The translations under genes were made by a program, and so were the position numbers. A stretch of DNA of 64,000 nucleotides from Nannocystis pusilla (GTDB lineage: Bacteria; Myxococcota_A; Polyangia; Nannocystales; Nannocystaceae): assembly GCF_020073745.1 (NCBI RefSeq), contig NZ_JAIRAU010000005.1, forward strand, positions 1-64,000, read 5' to 3'. Positions 1 to 8,945 of this stretch are shown here, one piece after another (the stretch's first letter is position 1; each line of letters opens with the position of its first letter). The notes beneath the pieces are model-generated. The model saw nothing but the letters and a program-made list of their open reading frames with translations, was not told the DNA's origin and made no database searches.

Positions 1-125
1 TCCTCCGGGCGCTCGGGCCAGGGCCTGTAATTCAGCATCGGGGGGACTACGGACATTGACCGTGGCGCCCCGGACTCATTTTCGCTCGAACGTTTTTCGC
101 GCGCGCTCCATGCTGCGCTCGCCCC

Positions 126-754
126 ATGTCGAGCGCAATCCATTCCGTGAAAGTGAATGCTCTCAAGGGCGCCGAGATCGAGCTGGCCGTTCGCGCGCTC
201 GTCGACGACACTGTCTCGTTCTGCCCGCTCCTCGCGCTGTCGCTGCTCGAGGAGCTCGGCGCGACCGGGCCGGTCGACGAGGCCCGGAGCGAAGACTCGC
301 GCGCGACCCGGGCGACCTCCACGCCCCCATCGCCGCCTACCTCGTCTCGGCCCGCAGCACTCCGCCGAAGAGGAGCGTGACGTATACGCTCGAGGTCCGC
401 GACGTCATGCTCCTCGCCGTCGGCTCGCCGGCGACATCGCAGAGACCCGCGAGTTCAGGGGCACCATCGATCTCGCCGGCGGCTCGCTCGACCATCGGAG
501 CTCCGACGACGCCTTCCTCATCACCGGCGACGTCACCGACATCCGCCAGCTCGGCGGCGGCCCGCCGAGCTCCGACGGCCGTGGCCTCGCGCCCTCCGGC
601 GCGCACGTGTGGAAGCGAGGCGCCTCGGGGTGGCAGGATCGGCCACCGGTCGGGTCGGCGTCACCGGCCGCTTCCAGGGGGCATCAGCCTCGGCGACGGG
701 CCGAACACATCTCGGGGCCGGTCCGATCGGCTCGACGGCGTGTTCGGGCCCTGA
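126..754 (+). pseudogene. Frame-broken coding remnant, function unknown
   Basis: Protein-like sequence runs through this stretch but changes frame several times. It opens at ATG 126 with a plausible N-terminus (VKVNALKGAEIELAVRALVD). Near base 300 the sensible reading moves to another frame (LHAPIAAYLV, VTYTLEVRDVMLL). Near 430 it moves again (IAETREFRGTIDLAGGSLD, DDAFLITGDVTDIRQLGG). Two short segments in the remaining frames (VTGRFQGAS, then ISLGDGPNTSRG) lead to a stop at 754. At least three or four single-base indels would join these pieces. I read it as a decayed gene; clustered sequencing errors are the alternative. I do not recognise the family. Confidence 0.45.
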
Positions 755-927
755 CGCGCCCCCTCGCGCCTCGCGCAGCCGCACGCGCCACCTCGCCTCG
801 GCCTGCCCGCTCTGCTATGCAGTCTACTCGCCGCGGCCTCGCGCCGCGCGACCTTCCTCGAGAGACAGATTACCCGCGCATGGGGCCGTCCGCCTCGCCC
901 GTCCCCGCCTTCGCCTCGCACATATTT

Positions 928-2199
928 ATGACCACCTCGTCGCGCGTCCTCCTCGCCACATCGTTCGCGTCGCTGATGCCCGCCGTCGCCTGCTCCGACC
1001 CGGACGCCGAGGTCGACACCGGCCAGCCCGGCACCACCAGCAGCACCGGCACCTCCGACAGCACGACCGGCACCGAGGCCGCCGACCCGACCACGAGCGG
1101 CACCACCGGCGCCACCACGACCGAGCCGACCGGCGGCGACGGCGAGGGCAGCAGCACCAGCACCGGCGAGTCGGCCGACCAGCCGGGGCCCGAGCAGTAC
1201 GACGGCGAGCCGTTCGACTGGAACGGCTTCGGCTGGTGGGACTGGTACGAGTTCCCCGACGCGTTCTGCCGCGACGGCAGCAACGCCGGCGCGTGGGTCC
1301 GCTACGGCGAGGGCCCCGGCCTCGTCATCTACCTCGAGGGTGGCGGCGCCTGCTTCAACGCCCTGACCTGCGCCAACAACGAGGCGAGCTACGACCCGTG
1401 GGCCCTGCCCTCCGGCGGGGTGCTCGAAGAGGACCCCGAGATCAACCCGGTCGGCGACTGGAACTTCGTCTACGTGCCCTACTGCACCGGCGACGTGCAC
1501 GCCGGCGCTCGCACCGACGTCGAGATCCCCGGCGTCGAGGGCGTGCAGCAGTTCGTCGGCTACCGCAACATCGGCGCCTACCTCGAGCGGATCGTCCCGA
1601 CCTTCGGCGCCGCGCCCAACGTGCTCGTCACCGGCTCGAGCGCCGGCGGCTTCGGGGCCGGCGTCAACTTCGACCGGATCGCCCGCGCCTTCCCCAAGGC
1701 CCGCGTCACCCTCCTCGACGACTCCGGCCCCCCGCTCCCCGACGACGTGCTCGCCCCGTGCCTGCAGCAGCAATGGAGCGACCTGTGGGGCTTCGACGAC
1801 ACCCTCCCGCAGGACTGCGACGAATGCTTCCCCAGCGAGGGCGGCGGCATGGCCGGCCTGGCCCACTGGCTCGGCAAAAAATACTCCAAGCGCCAGCTCG
1901 GCCTCGTCTCCTCCACCGGCGACCTCATCATCCGCTTCTTCTTCGGCTACGGCAACGACGAGTGCATGCCGAAGACCATCAACCTCCCCGCCGCCCAGTT
2001 CGAGGCCGGTCTGGTCGACCTGCGCGACAACTACATCGCCGACCCCGCCGGCGCCTGGAGCACCTACCTCGTCGGCGACAACGACCGCCACGTCTTCCTC
2101 TTCGGCTCCGAGTTCTCGAACACCATCGTCGACGGGGTCGAGTTCCGCGAGTGGTTCCGCCAGCTGCTCAAGGGCGACGCCAGCCACGTCGGGCCGTGA
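928..2199 (+). CDS. Pectin acetylesterase/Notum-like secreted lipoprotein hydrolase
   Basis: A 423-residue exported esterase-like protein. The start at 928 gives a short signal peptide ending in PAVAC (Cys22), a likely lipidation site. A Thr/Ser/Gly/Asp linker follows to about residue 90, then the hydrolase domain. Family landmarks are the oxyanion segment LEGGGACFN (about 137-145), the nucleophile elbow GSSAGG with Ser238, an acidic pair after TLL (Asp264/265) and His388 in NDRHVFLFG, so a Ser-Asp-His triad looks complete. The substrate cannot be told: pectin acetylesterases and Notum-type deacylases share this fold. The open frame extends far upstream, but that part reads as low-quality sequence. 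It is probably a surface-tethered deacylase. Confidence 0.8.
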   Translation: MTTSSRVLLATSFASLMPAVACSDPDAEVDTGQPGTTSSTGTSDSTTGTEAADPTTSGTTGATTTEPTGGDGEGSSTSTGESADQPGPEQYDGEPFDWNGFGWWDWYEFPDAFCRDGSNAGAWVRYGEGPGLVIYLEGGGACFNALTCANNEASYDPWALPSGGVLEEDPEINPVGDWNFVYVPYCTGDVHAGARTDVEIPGVEGVQQFVGYRNIGAYLERIVPTFGAAPNVLVTGSSAGGFGAGVNFDRIARAFPKARVTLLDDSGPPLPDDVLAPCLQQQWSDLWGFDDTLPQDCDECFPSEGGGMAGLAHWLGKKYSKRQLGLVSSTGDLIIRFFFGYGNDECMPKTINLPAAQFEAGLVDLRDNYIADPAGAWSTYLVGDNDRHVFLFGSEFSNTIVDGVEFREWFRQLLKGDASHVGP

Positions 2200-2294
2200 A
2201 GGACGCATCGCGCAGCTCGCCGTCGCGTTTCCGTCACCCGGCCTCCCACGTGGCCGCCGCGAAGCAAATCCTCACAGGCGATGGCAATTCGCCC

Positions 2295-2672
2295 ATGCAC
2301 TCACGACGCACCGTTATCGGGCTGCTCATGGGCCTGATCTCACTGTCATGTGAGCACAGCATTCCGGACACCAGAGGCCCGACCCTGGCCATTCTCAAGC
2401 TCAATTCGAGATCACTCCATTTGAACTACACGGTCAAGGGCCTTTGTCCTCCCGTGGTCGGTGAAAACACATGGGAGATCACCCCCGAAAGCGAGCCATT
2501 TCGCACCGACGACGCCTGGGGTCGCCCCCTGGCGCTCAGGAAGGGCTCCTCCAAAGATATGCTCGTCCTGGGTTCTTTGGGGGTGGATGGAATCCCTGGC
2601 ACACATGACGACATCGAGATCGAGATCGAGATGGCCGAGGGCTGTGGAGCTCGGCTGTTTACGGTAGATTAG
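2295..2672 (+). CDS. Small lipoprotein with a GspG-pseudopilin-like C-terminal half
   Basis: A 125-residue protein whose N-terminus (MHSRRTVIGLLMG...LISLSC) is a compact lipoprotein signal with Cys19. The rest resembles the C-terminal part of type II secretion major pseudopilins. DDAWGRPL matches the DPWGNPY region, and LGSLGVDGIPGTHDDIEI matches the SLGADGxxGGxxxxxDI calcium-loop ending. The N-terminal pilin helix and its prepilin cleavage motif are absent; a lipobox stands in their place. No type II secretion genes are nearby. The likeness is by eye and the role is unknown. It may share a transcript with the upstream esterase gene, 95 bp away. Confidence 0.6.
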   Translation: MHSRRTVIGLLMGLISLSCEHSIPDTRGPTLAILKLNSRSLHLNYTVKGLCPPVVGENTWEITPESEPFRTDDAWGRPLALRKGSSKDMLVLGSLGVDGIPGTHDDIEIEIEMAEGCGARLFTVD

Positions 2673-2813
2673 CTCGACTCCGACGTCCGTCCTCTATCAA
2701 GATCTTCTCTCTAATTTTGAACTTCTGTCCGAGCGCGACATCACCAGCACGGCTCCACGTTCCGCGTCGGCGCGTGCGGCGTCCCGCGGACTCGGGCATC
2801 ATGCCCTGCGCGC

Positions 2814-3677
2814 ATGACCGCCAAGAAGAAAGCCCCCGAGGGTGACCTGTCGACCTACGCCTGCGAGTCGTTCGCGCGCGGCGGCGTCGTCCACCCCGTG
2901 TACCGCAAGGGCAGCGGTCCCGCCGTCCTCGTGATCACCGAGATGCCCGGCATCTCGCCGCAGATGCTGGGTTTCGCCGATCGGCTGGTGGCGCTCGGCT
3001 TCAGCGTCGCGCTGCCGCAGCTGTTCGGGGTGCCCGGCTTCGACCTCGCGCGGGCCGCCGCGCCTGCCCGCCTGCGGAGCGCCGCGCGGGTGGTCTACGA
3101 CGTGTGCGTCAGCCGCGAGTTCACCATGCTGGCGACCGGCCGCAGCTCGCCCGTCGTCGACTGGTTGCGCGCGCTCGCGGTCCACGAGCACGAGCGCTGC
3201 GGCGGGCCCGGCGTCGGCGCGATCGGCATGTGCTTCACGGGGGGTTTCGCCCTCGCCATGGCGACCGAGCCGCGCGTGCTCGTGCCGGTGCTGTCGCAGC
3301 CCTCCTTGCCGCTCGGGCTCACCGCGCGGCAGCGGCGGACCATCGACTGCGGTCCGCACGAGCTGGCCACGGTCGCCGATCGCTGCGCCCGCGACGGCCT
3401 GCGGGTCCTCGGTCTGCGCTTCCACGGCGACCCGCTCGTGCCTGCCGAGCGGTTCGCGTTCCTGCGCGAGCGCCTCGGCGACGGCTTCGTCGCCGTCGAG
3501 CTCGACCAGCGCGACGGCCACCCCGAGGAGCTGCTGAAGAAGCACCACTCGGTGCTCACCGGCGGCCTCGTCGACGAGCCCGGCGAGCCGACCCACGCCG
3601 CGCTGCAGCAGGTGCTGGCGCTGCTGCAGCGCAAACTCCTGCCCGCGCGCCCGAGCGACGAGCCGAGCTCGGCCTGA
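2814..3677 (+). CDS. Dienelactone hydrolase family protein
   Basis: A 287-residue cytoplasmic alpha/beta hydrolase. The nucleophile elbow is GMCFTGG with Cys140, the cysteine nucleophile typical of dienelactone hydrolases. Candidate acid and histidine are in LRFHGDPLVPAERF and QRDGHPEEL. The early motif VLVITEMPGISPQ fits the oxyanion region. No signal peptide is visible. Family members hydrolyse dienelactones or other small esters; the substrate here is not predictable. The ATG at 2814 lies 141 bp after the previous gene. Confidence 0.8.
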   Translation: MTAKKKAPEGDLSTYACESFARGGVVHPVYRKGSGPAVLVITEMPGISPQMLGFADRLVALGFSVALPQLFGVPGFDLARAAAPARLRSAARVVYDVCVSREFTMLATGRSSPVVDWLRALAVHEHERCGGPGVGAIGMCFTGGFALAMATEPRVLVPVLSQPSLPLGLTARQRRTIDCGPHELATVADRCARDGLRVLGLRFHGDPLVPAERFAFLRERLGDGFVAVELDQRDGHPEELLKKHHSVLTGGLVDEPGEPTHAALQQVLALLQRKLLPARPSDEPSSA

Positions 3678-3814
3678 TGCGCGAGCTCTGCCAGCGCCGC
3701 CCAAGCGCACCCGATCGACCGCGCTCTCGTTCTTGCCCCGCTCGGGCCGCCACCGACCGTGTGCTCGCTGCCGGCCGGCGAGCGCCCCGCCGCGCGTGCT
3801 ACCCTGCCATCACC

Positions 3815-4285
3815 ATGCCCACGAAGCTCGTCCTCGCAGCGCTGCTCGCCGGCCTCTTCACCACCGGCTGCGAAACCCAGTCCTGCACGGCGATCGGCTG
3901 CGGCGCCGCGTTTCAGGTCGAGCTCCAGCGCGCCGCCTGGCCGGCGGGCGACTACGAGGTCACCGTGGTGGCCGACGGCGAGACGATCGAGTGCAGCGTC
4001 ACGATGCCGCTGCAGTGCGACGCGCCGTCCCCGTGTCCCGAGTCCTCGCAGGTGATCCTCGGCCGCGAGGGCTGCGCGCTCGAGCCCTCGGCGCACAAGC
4101 TCAACTACGTCGAGCTCGCGCACGGCAAGACCCCGAAGTCGGTCACCGTCAAGGTCCAGCAGGACGACGCGCTGCTCGGCGAGGGCGTGTACGCGCCGGC
4201 CTACAGCGAGTCGCAGCCCAACGGCCCCGACTGCGAGCCGACCTGCAAGAGCGCCGAGTCGGTCGTGCTCGCGCTGACCAAGTAA
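3815..4285 (+). CDS. Small cysteine-containing lipoprotein, function unknown
   Basis: A 156-residue protein with a clear lipoprotein signal (LVLAALLAGLFTTGC, Cys20) and no Thr-rich linker. The mature part carries several cysteine pairs (ETQSCTAIGC; QCDAPSPCPESS; CEPTCKSAES), suggesting disulfides outside the cytoplasm. The central portion (WPAGDYEVTVVADGE) looks like a beta-sandwich. I do not recognise a named family. A GGACATG palindrome array begins 19 bp after its stop. Confidence 0.7.
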   Translation: MPTKLVLAALLAGLFTTGCETQSCTAIGCGAAFQVELQRAAWPAGDYEVTVVADGETIECSVTMPLQCDAPSPCPESSQVILGREGCALEPSAHKLNYVELAHGKTPKSVTVKVQQDDALLGEGVYAPAYSESQPNGPDCEPTCKSAESVVLALTK

Positions 4286-4304
4286 CCCATATTCTTTTTA
4301 AAAA

Positions 4305-4328
4305 GGACATGTCCGCTCGGACATGCGC
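4305..4328. repeat. Palindrome array A (two units, 14-bp period)
   Basis: GGACATGTCC at 4305-4314 is followed 14 bp later by GGACATGCGC at 4319-4328. The inner arms, CATGTCCG and CGGACATG, make a perfect 18-bp inverted repeat (4308-4325). A run of five A (4300-4304) precedes it, so read on the minus strand it resembles a hairpin plus T-tract, although no minus-strand gene is apparent. It is one of about ten arrays of this type in the window. Confidence 0.75.
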
Positions 4329-4758
4329 GCTCGCGCTCCACTCTTTCATGTCGGCGTGCTTCATGCGCGCCTGTACGACCCAGACGACCTCGCTACGCAG
4401 CCCGATGAACGTGCACGGGCCGTCCGAGGGGATCAAGAGCCGCTTCGAATCGGCGGCGTGCCTGTGATCACGTCGCTCTGGTAACACTCCGCGGCATCGA
4501 GCCGAATTGACAGCACACGGCGCACGACCGTCACGCTGACCCTAGCATCCCGAGACACGCGCCGACACATGCCTTGCCTTGCGAAGGGTCACGCCGCGGC
4601 GTGAGGGACTCCTCGACGGAGTGCTCGATGCGGCCGCAATCTCGATGGTCTCGGAGCACACCTGAGCTCCTGGTCCTCGAGCCGACCGCCGGTGACCGCG
4701 GGACGTCGGCTGCGTCGCGCCGTCTCGCGCGTCGGACTGCGATACATTGCCGCCCGTC
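4329..4758. other. Intergenic stretch, nothing recognised
   Basis: About 430 bp between palindrome array A and the PAS-STAS gene. The open frames here have poor composition for this genome and no recognisable motifs. I see no convincing promoter, RNA or repeat other than the array at its left edge. Confidence 0.4.
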
Positions 4759-5652
4759 ATGACCGACGTCGACCCCGTCGCCGACCCCGTCGCCGAGCTC
4801 GCGCGCGTACGCGGGCGCTTCGCCGAGCTCGAGCGCGAGGTCGCGACCTTGCGCGCCTCCGAGGCCGAGCTGCGGGCCATGTTCGCCGCCATGACCGACG
4901 CCGTGCTGGTCCTCGACCGCGACGGTCGCTACCTGCGGCTGCCCGAGACCGCGCCCGGCATGGCCTACAAGCCCGCGCCCGAGTTCCTCGGCAAGCGCAT
5001 GCACGACGTCCTGCCGCCCGGCTCCGCCGACGCCTTCCTCGCCGACATCCGCCGCGCGCTCGCCGAGCGCCGGATCGTCAACATGGTCTACAGCCGGCAC
5101 ATCGCCGGCCAGGAGCTGTGGTTCAGCGCCAACGCCTCGCCGATGTCGGACGACGCCGTCGTCGTCGTGTGTCGCGACATCACCGAGCAGATGCGCCACG
5201 AGCAGGTGCTGCGCGACAGCATCCGTCAGCAGGAGCTGCTGCGCGAGCAGGAGGCCGCGCTGCTGCAGCTCTCGACCCCGCTGATCCCGATCCGCGACGA
5301 CATCGTCGTCATGCCGCTCGTCGGTCGGCTCGACGCCGCGCGCATCGACCAGGCCCAGGACACGCTCCTGCAAGGGATCGCGGCCGCGCGCGCGAAGGCT
5401 GCGATCGTCGACATCACCGGCGTACCGGCGATCGACGTCGCGGCCGCCGAGGGCCTCGTCCGGATCGCGCGCGCCGTCCAGCTGCTCGGCGCACGCGTGG
5501 TGGTGACCGGCATCCGCCCCGACGTCGCCGACACGCTCGCGTCGCTCGGCGAGCTCGGCGGCCTCGTCACGCGCGGCACCCTGCAGGCCGCCATCCGCGA
5601 CGTCGAGGCGGCGCTCCGGCAGCGCCGCCCCGATCGCCGCGCGACGACCTGA
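4759..5652 (+). CDS. PAS-STAS sensor/regulator (RsbR-like)
   Basis: A 297-residue soluble protein. A short coiled coil (about 10-35) leads into a PAS domain (about 35-150: MTDAVLVLDRDGRYLRLPET, then VVVVCRDITEQ). A second helix (about 150-172) joins it to a C-terminal STAS domain (about 180-285: VMPLVGRLDAARIDQAQDTL, IVDITGVPAIDVAAAEGLVR, VVVTGIRPDVADTLASLGEL). This matches RsbR/RsbS-type stressosome or anti-anti-sigma regulators. In such proteins a Thr/Ser in the DITG loop can be phosphorylated, and here a Thr is present in DITGVPAID. No kinase partner is adjacent. Start ATG 4759 is preferred over an in-frame TTG at 4747. Confidence 0.8.
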   Translation: MTDVDPVADPVAELARVRGRFAELEREVATLRASEAELRAMFAAMTDAVLVLDRDGRYLRLPETAPGMAYKPAPEFLGKRMHDVLPPGSADAFLADIRRALAERRIVNMVYSRHIAGQELWFSANASPMSDDAVVVVCRDITEQMRHEQVLRDSIRQQELLREQEAALLQLSTPLIPIRDDIVVMPLVGRLDAARIDQAQDTLLQGIAAARAKAAIVDITGVPAIDVAAAEGLVRIARAVQLLGARVVVTGIRPDVADTLASLGELGGLVTRGTLQAAIRDVEAALRQRRPDRRATT

Positions 5653-5722
5653 GTCGCTCTGCCGGGCTCGTCGGCGACCGATTGCCCGCACCAATCACCC
5701 ATGATGTCGTAACTTCGCCCGC

Positions 5723-6532
5723 ATGCGAACGAACTTACTGAACCTACTCCTCGTCGCGGTCGTGCCGGCCGCGTGCGGCCCGGGCAAGGGCGCCACCGAC
5801 GGGGCGACCGAGTCCACCAGCGAGACCGACGAGACGACCGCGCCCGACCCGACCACGCAGGCCGATCCGACGACCTCGACGACCTCGACCACCTCGACGA
5901 ACACCACCGAAGCGCCGACCGGCACGACCACCCCGGACACCACCGAGGGCGCCGACCCGCCCTCGTTCTGCGCGCCCAACCCGTGCATCAACGAGATCAC
6001 GTACGACTGCGAGAGCGAGGTCGGCGGCCCCTGCGTCGACCCGTGCCGCAACCTCGAGCCGACCGACTGCGGCGGCCCCGACCTGTGCCCGCCTATCGAG
6101 ATCAAGACCCAGGGCTCCGACGACTACGAGGTCGTCGAGAGCGAGGCCGACGCCCTGTGCGTGCTGCAGGCCCTGCGCGACCGCACCCCCGGGCGCCTGA
6201 AGATCACCTGGGGTGACCCGCAGGGCTTCTTCGGCGACTCGGGGATCGCCATCCGCGCGACCATCAGCCTCGTCGGCAGCGACGTCGTCCGCATGGACTG
6301 GGAGTGGGACTACAAGACCTGCTGCATCGCCACCTACGCGCGGTTCCGCCGCATGCAGCTGCAGCCGGCGCAGTTCTTCGACGACTGCCTCGCCGACCCC
6401 ACGACCGCGAACTTGATCGCCTGCTTCACCGCCGGCTCGACCCCGTTCCAGCCCAACCCCGAGGGCTGGCTGCCGCCGTGGCTGCAGGACGTCGCCTGCG
6501 ACCTCGACCTGCCCGACACCTGCGACGAGTGA
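5723..6532 (+). CDS. Thr-rich-linker lipoprotein, function unknown
   Basis: A 269-residue surface lipoprotein: signal peptide ending VVPAAC (Cys18), then a Thr/Ser/Asp/Glu linker to about residue 75. The C-terminal domain has many cysteines (FCAPNPCINEITYDC, CVDPCRNLEPTDCGGPDLC, YKTCCIATY) and regular acidic/aromatic content. No catalytic motif is recognised. It belongs to the set of similarly built lipoproteins spread over the window. It ends 9 bp from the stop of the convergent YaeQ gene. Confidence 0.7.
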   Translation: MRTNLLNLLLVAVVPAACGPGKGATDGATESTSETDETTAPDPTTQADPTTSTTSTTSTNTTEAPTGTTTPDTTEGADPPSFCAPNPCINEITYDCESEVGGPCVDPCRNLEPTDCGGPDLCPPIEIKTQGSDDYEVVESEADALCVLQALRDRTPGRLKITWGDPQGFFGDSGIAIRATISLVGSDVVRMDWEWDYKTCCIATYARFRRMQLQPAQFFDDCLADPTTANLIACFTAGSTPFQPNPEGWLPPWLQDVACDLDLPDTCDE

Positions 6533-6541
6533 CGCGCGCCC

Positions 6542-7084
6542 TCACGCCTCGACGAGCGACTCGCGGGTGATCGGCCCCTCGATCGACGTCCCGCCGATCG
6601 TCACGTAGAGCTGCCCGTCGGTGCGCACGAGCTCGAGCTTGCACTTGCGGTCGATGCTCGCCTCGAGCGCGTCGAGGAACGCCGGCTCGAGCCGCCACAC
6701 CGCGATCGTCTCGACCTTGTGGATCGCCGCCGCCTCGCGGCGCAGCTGCGTCAGCGGCGTCGCCGTGAACAGCGACACGCGGCGGGCCGCCTTCGTCGCC
6801 TTGTGCAGGCGCTCGGCCGACGGGCTGCCGACGTCGATCCACTCGAGCAGCACGCCGGTCGGGTCGCGCACCGCGATCGGCGCGTCGTCGGTCGAGGCGA
6901 TGCCGTCCTTGCTGAAGGCGATGCCCTCCGCGAGGCTCAGGCAGTACGCGATCGTCCGCGTCAGCATGAAGCGCAGGCTCTCCGACGGGTGGCGTGCGAG
7001 CCGCAGGTCGAGGTCCTCGTACACCCCGCGGTCGACGTCCGAGAGGCTGATCTGCAGGTGGTAGAGCGTCGCCGTGAGGGCCAT
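6542..7084 (-). CDS. yaeQ: YaeQ family protein
   Basis: A 180-residue protein, the usual length for YaeQ. It begins MALTATLYHLQISLSDVDRG, the characteristic start, followed by LRLARHPSESLRFMLTRTIA and later DPTGVLLEWIDVGSPSAERLHKA. YaeQ proteins adopt a PD-(D/E)XK nuclease-like fold. Candidate residues here are the Glu and Asp of EWIDVG and the Lys of HKATKA. The cellular role of the family is poorly defined. It is divergent from the lipoprotein gene at 7167, with 82 bp between starts. Confidence 0.85.
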   Translation of the reverse strand: MALTATLYHLQISLSDVDRGVYEDLDLRLARHPSESLRFMLTRTIAYCLSLAEGIAFSKDGIASTDDAPIAVRDPTGVLLEWIDVGSPSAERLHKATKAARRVSLFTATPLTQLRREAAAIHKVETIAVWRLEPAFLDALEASIDRKCKLELVRTDGQLYVTIGGTSIEGPITRESLVEA

Positions 7085-7166
7085 GCGGATCCCTACCACG
7101 GCGCGGGCGCGCGCGCGCAGGCGGCGGGCGCGGCGATGCCTTATCATCGCCGCCACGAGGTCGGCG

Positions 7167-8249
7167 ATGCAGCGAGAACTGACGGGTGCGTGGATGGTCC
7201 TGGCCCTGGCGTGCGGTTCACCGGACGGGCGCGACACTTCGGCGACGGGGCTCGCCACCATGTCCGCGGAGACGCTCGGTTCGACGACCGAGCCGGTCAC
7301 CCCGACCACCGGCACCACCACGAGCACCACCGGCAGCAGCACCGGCGACGACGCCAGCAGCACCAGCACGAGCAGCGGCCCGACCGGCGACGGACCGATC
7401 TTCGACCTCGGCGCGCTCCCCGACATGCCGGTCGCTCCGCCGCTCCCGTTGCCGCAGCTGTGGTACTCGGTCGAGGATCTGCTGGTCTACATCGAGCTCG
7501 ATCCGGCCGACGGCGCCGTCGCGCAGCTCGTCACCAGCACGATCGTCAACGACCCGACGATCGCCGGCGTCGTCAACTCGTGCAGCCTCACCATGCTCGA
7601 AGACGGCTCGCTGCTCGGCGGGCGCGGCGTCGACGGGCAGACCCGGCTGTTCCACATCCCGCAGCCGCCGACCGCCGGCGAGGACGTCGAGCTCGTGATG
7701 CTCGGCGACATGCCCGACGGCATCTACATCGAGGCGCTCTACACCGACTGCGACGGCCGCGTCTACCTCATGGACACCGGCCTCGACAGCGTCAGCAACA
7801 CCGGCAACCGCCTGCTGCGCTTCACCGGGGACTACCTCGCCGGCGACCTCGCCTACGAGGTGATCACCGACCTCCAGGTCGCCGTCTCGGCCGACATCGA
7901 CGACATGGCCCCGGGCATCGACGCCGGCGGCAAGGTGATCGACAACCCCGGCTTCGGCATCGACTCCGGCGCGATCTACAGCCTCGATTACACCACCGGC
8001 ACCGGCTCGATGCTCGGCACCGGCGGCACCTACGGGATCCACACCCTCGGCGGCCCGCTGTTCGACGACGCCGTCTCGCGCCTCTACGTGCTCAGCGTCG
8101 ACGCCGAGGTGTACGAGGCCGACCCGCTGACGCTGATGCTCTCGCCCGTGCTCGCCACCGGCCCGACCCTCGCCAGCGGCAACCCGCCCGGCGACACCGG
8201 CTTCGCCGGCCCGCTCACCGACTGCCAGACCGGCTTCCCCCAGGGCTAG
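7167..8249 (+). CDS. Thr-rich-linker lipoprotein, possible beta-propeller
   Basis: A 360-residue lipoprotein. The start at 7167 gives signal MQRELTGAWMVLALAC (Cys16), a linker of Thr/Ser/Gly to about residue 75, then a regular beta-rich domain. Repeating segments such as LLVYIELDPADGAVAQLVTS, DGRVYLMDTGLDSVSNTGNR and GAIYSLDYTTGTGSMLGTGG have the feel of WD-like or NHL-like propeller blades (variable plus DG/TG turns). No enzyme motif is seen. A GAGG (7157-7160) six bases before the ATG can serve as ribosome binding site. The longer reading from further upstream has poor codon quality. Confidence 0.7.
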   Translation: MQRELTGAWMVLALACGSPDGRDTSATGLATMSAETLGSTTEPVTPTTGTTTSTTGSSTGDDASSTSTSSGPTGDGPIFDLGALPDMPVAPPLPLPQLWYSVEDLLVYIELDPADGAVAQLVTSTIVNDPTIAGVVNSCSLTMLEDGSLLGGRGVDGQTRLFHIPQPPTAGEDVELVMLGDMPDGIYIEALYTDCDGRVYLMDTGLDSVSNTGNRLLRFTGDYLAGDLAYEVITDLQVAVSADIDDMAPGIDAGGKVIDNPGFGIDSGAIYSLDYTTGTGSMLGTGGTYGIHTLGGPLFDDAVSRLYVLSVDAEVYEADPLTLMLSPVLATGPTLASGNPPGDTGFAGPLTDCQTGFPQG

Positions 8250-8344
8250 CTCGCTCCAGGCCCTCGAAGCGTGGGCCGATATCCCATGAGCCGGGTGGCC
8301 GTTGCGAGGACACGTGGCGATGGGGCGATGCTACATTCGCCGTG

Positions 8345-8917
8345 ATGCCCGCCGCGCCCCTCGACAGCACGCTCGCCGCGCTTGCGCGAGGGGGGCTGAG
8401 CAACGTGCTCGTGCTCGGGCTCCGTCATTCAGAGGAGCTTCCGCTGCCATTCTACCGGCCGTATCTGCTCGCGGGGTTCTGGCTCGAACTCACCGACGGG
8501 GTCGTCTGGTTCGAGAACGCTCAGGGCGTCCTGACGGCGACCCCGGCCGCGCGCCTCGAGTTGCCCGTTCGGGTCGATGGCGGCAGCGCCGAAGACATGT
8601 GCATCCTCGGCGGCGAGGGCTTCATACTCGACCCCGCCCGCGAGCCCGCCCGGATCTCCGCGCTCGAGCTGGTCGCCCAGGACGAGGACGCCCTGCGCGA
8701 GGCCAGGATCGCGGCCGTACTCCTGCGCTGCAGCGACGGCGCCGAGCTGTTCGCGCACGCCTGGTCGTTCGAGGGCGTCGCCTTCGGCCGCGCACCGGAG
8801 TACGCGACCTGGCGCGAGGAGCATCCGCACTTCGCGGACTGGGCACGCTTCCGATGGGAGGGGGCGGACACGCCGTGGACGTGGGCCTCGCGGAGGACGC
8901 TCGGAATGCGCCCCTGA
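8345..8917 (+). CDS. Hypothetical soluble protein
   Basis: A 190-residue protein without signal peptide or membrane segment. It is rich in aromatic and acidic residues (FYRPYLLAGFWLELTDGVVW, WSFEGVAFGRAPEYATWREE, HPHFADWARFRW). I do not recognise the family. A GTG at 8342 is an alternative start immediately before the ATG. Codon choice is typical of the genome, so it is probably real. It converges on the siderophore-interacting protein gene, 28 bp away. Confidence 0.6.
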   Translation: MPAAPLDSTLAALARGGLSNVLVLGLRHSEELPLPFYRPYLLAGFWLELTDGVVWFENAQGVLTATPAARLELPVRVDGGSAEDMCILGGEGFILDPAREPARISALELVAQDEDALREARIAAVLLRCSDGAELFAHAWSFEGVAFGRAPEYATWREEHPHFADWARFRWEGADTPWTWASRRTLGMRP

Positions 8918-8945
8918 TCGCCCGCGATCAACGGCCGTACGGACG

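Noticed and set aside
661..2208. A 515-residue minus-strand frame opposite the esterase gene
   Set aside because: Gly/Ala/Val-rich composition typical of antisense frames in GC-rich DNA. The plus strand encodes a clear catalytic domain.
4149..4487. A 112-residue minus-strand frame over array A
   Set aside because: Mixed composition with no motif, and it overlaps a well-supported lipoprotein gene. The A-run near the array was therefore not taken as proof of a minus-strand terminator.
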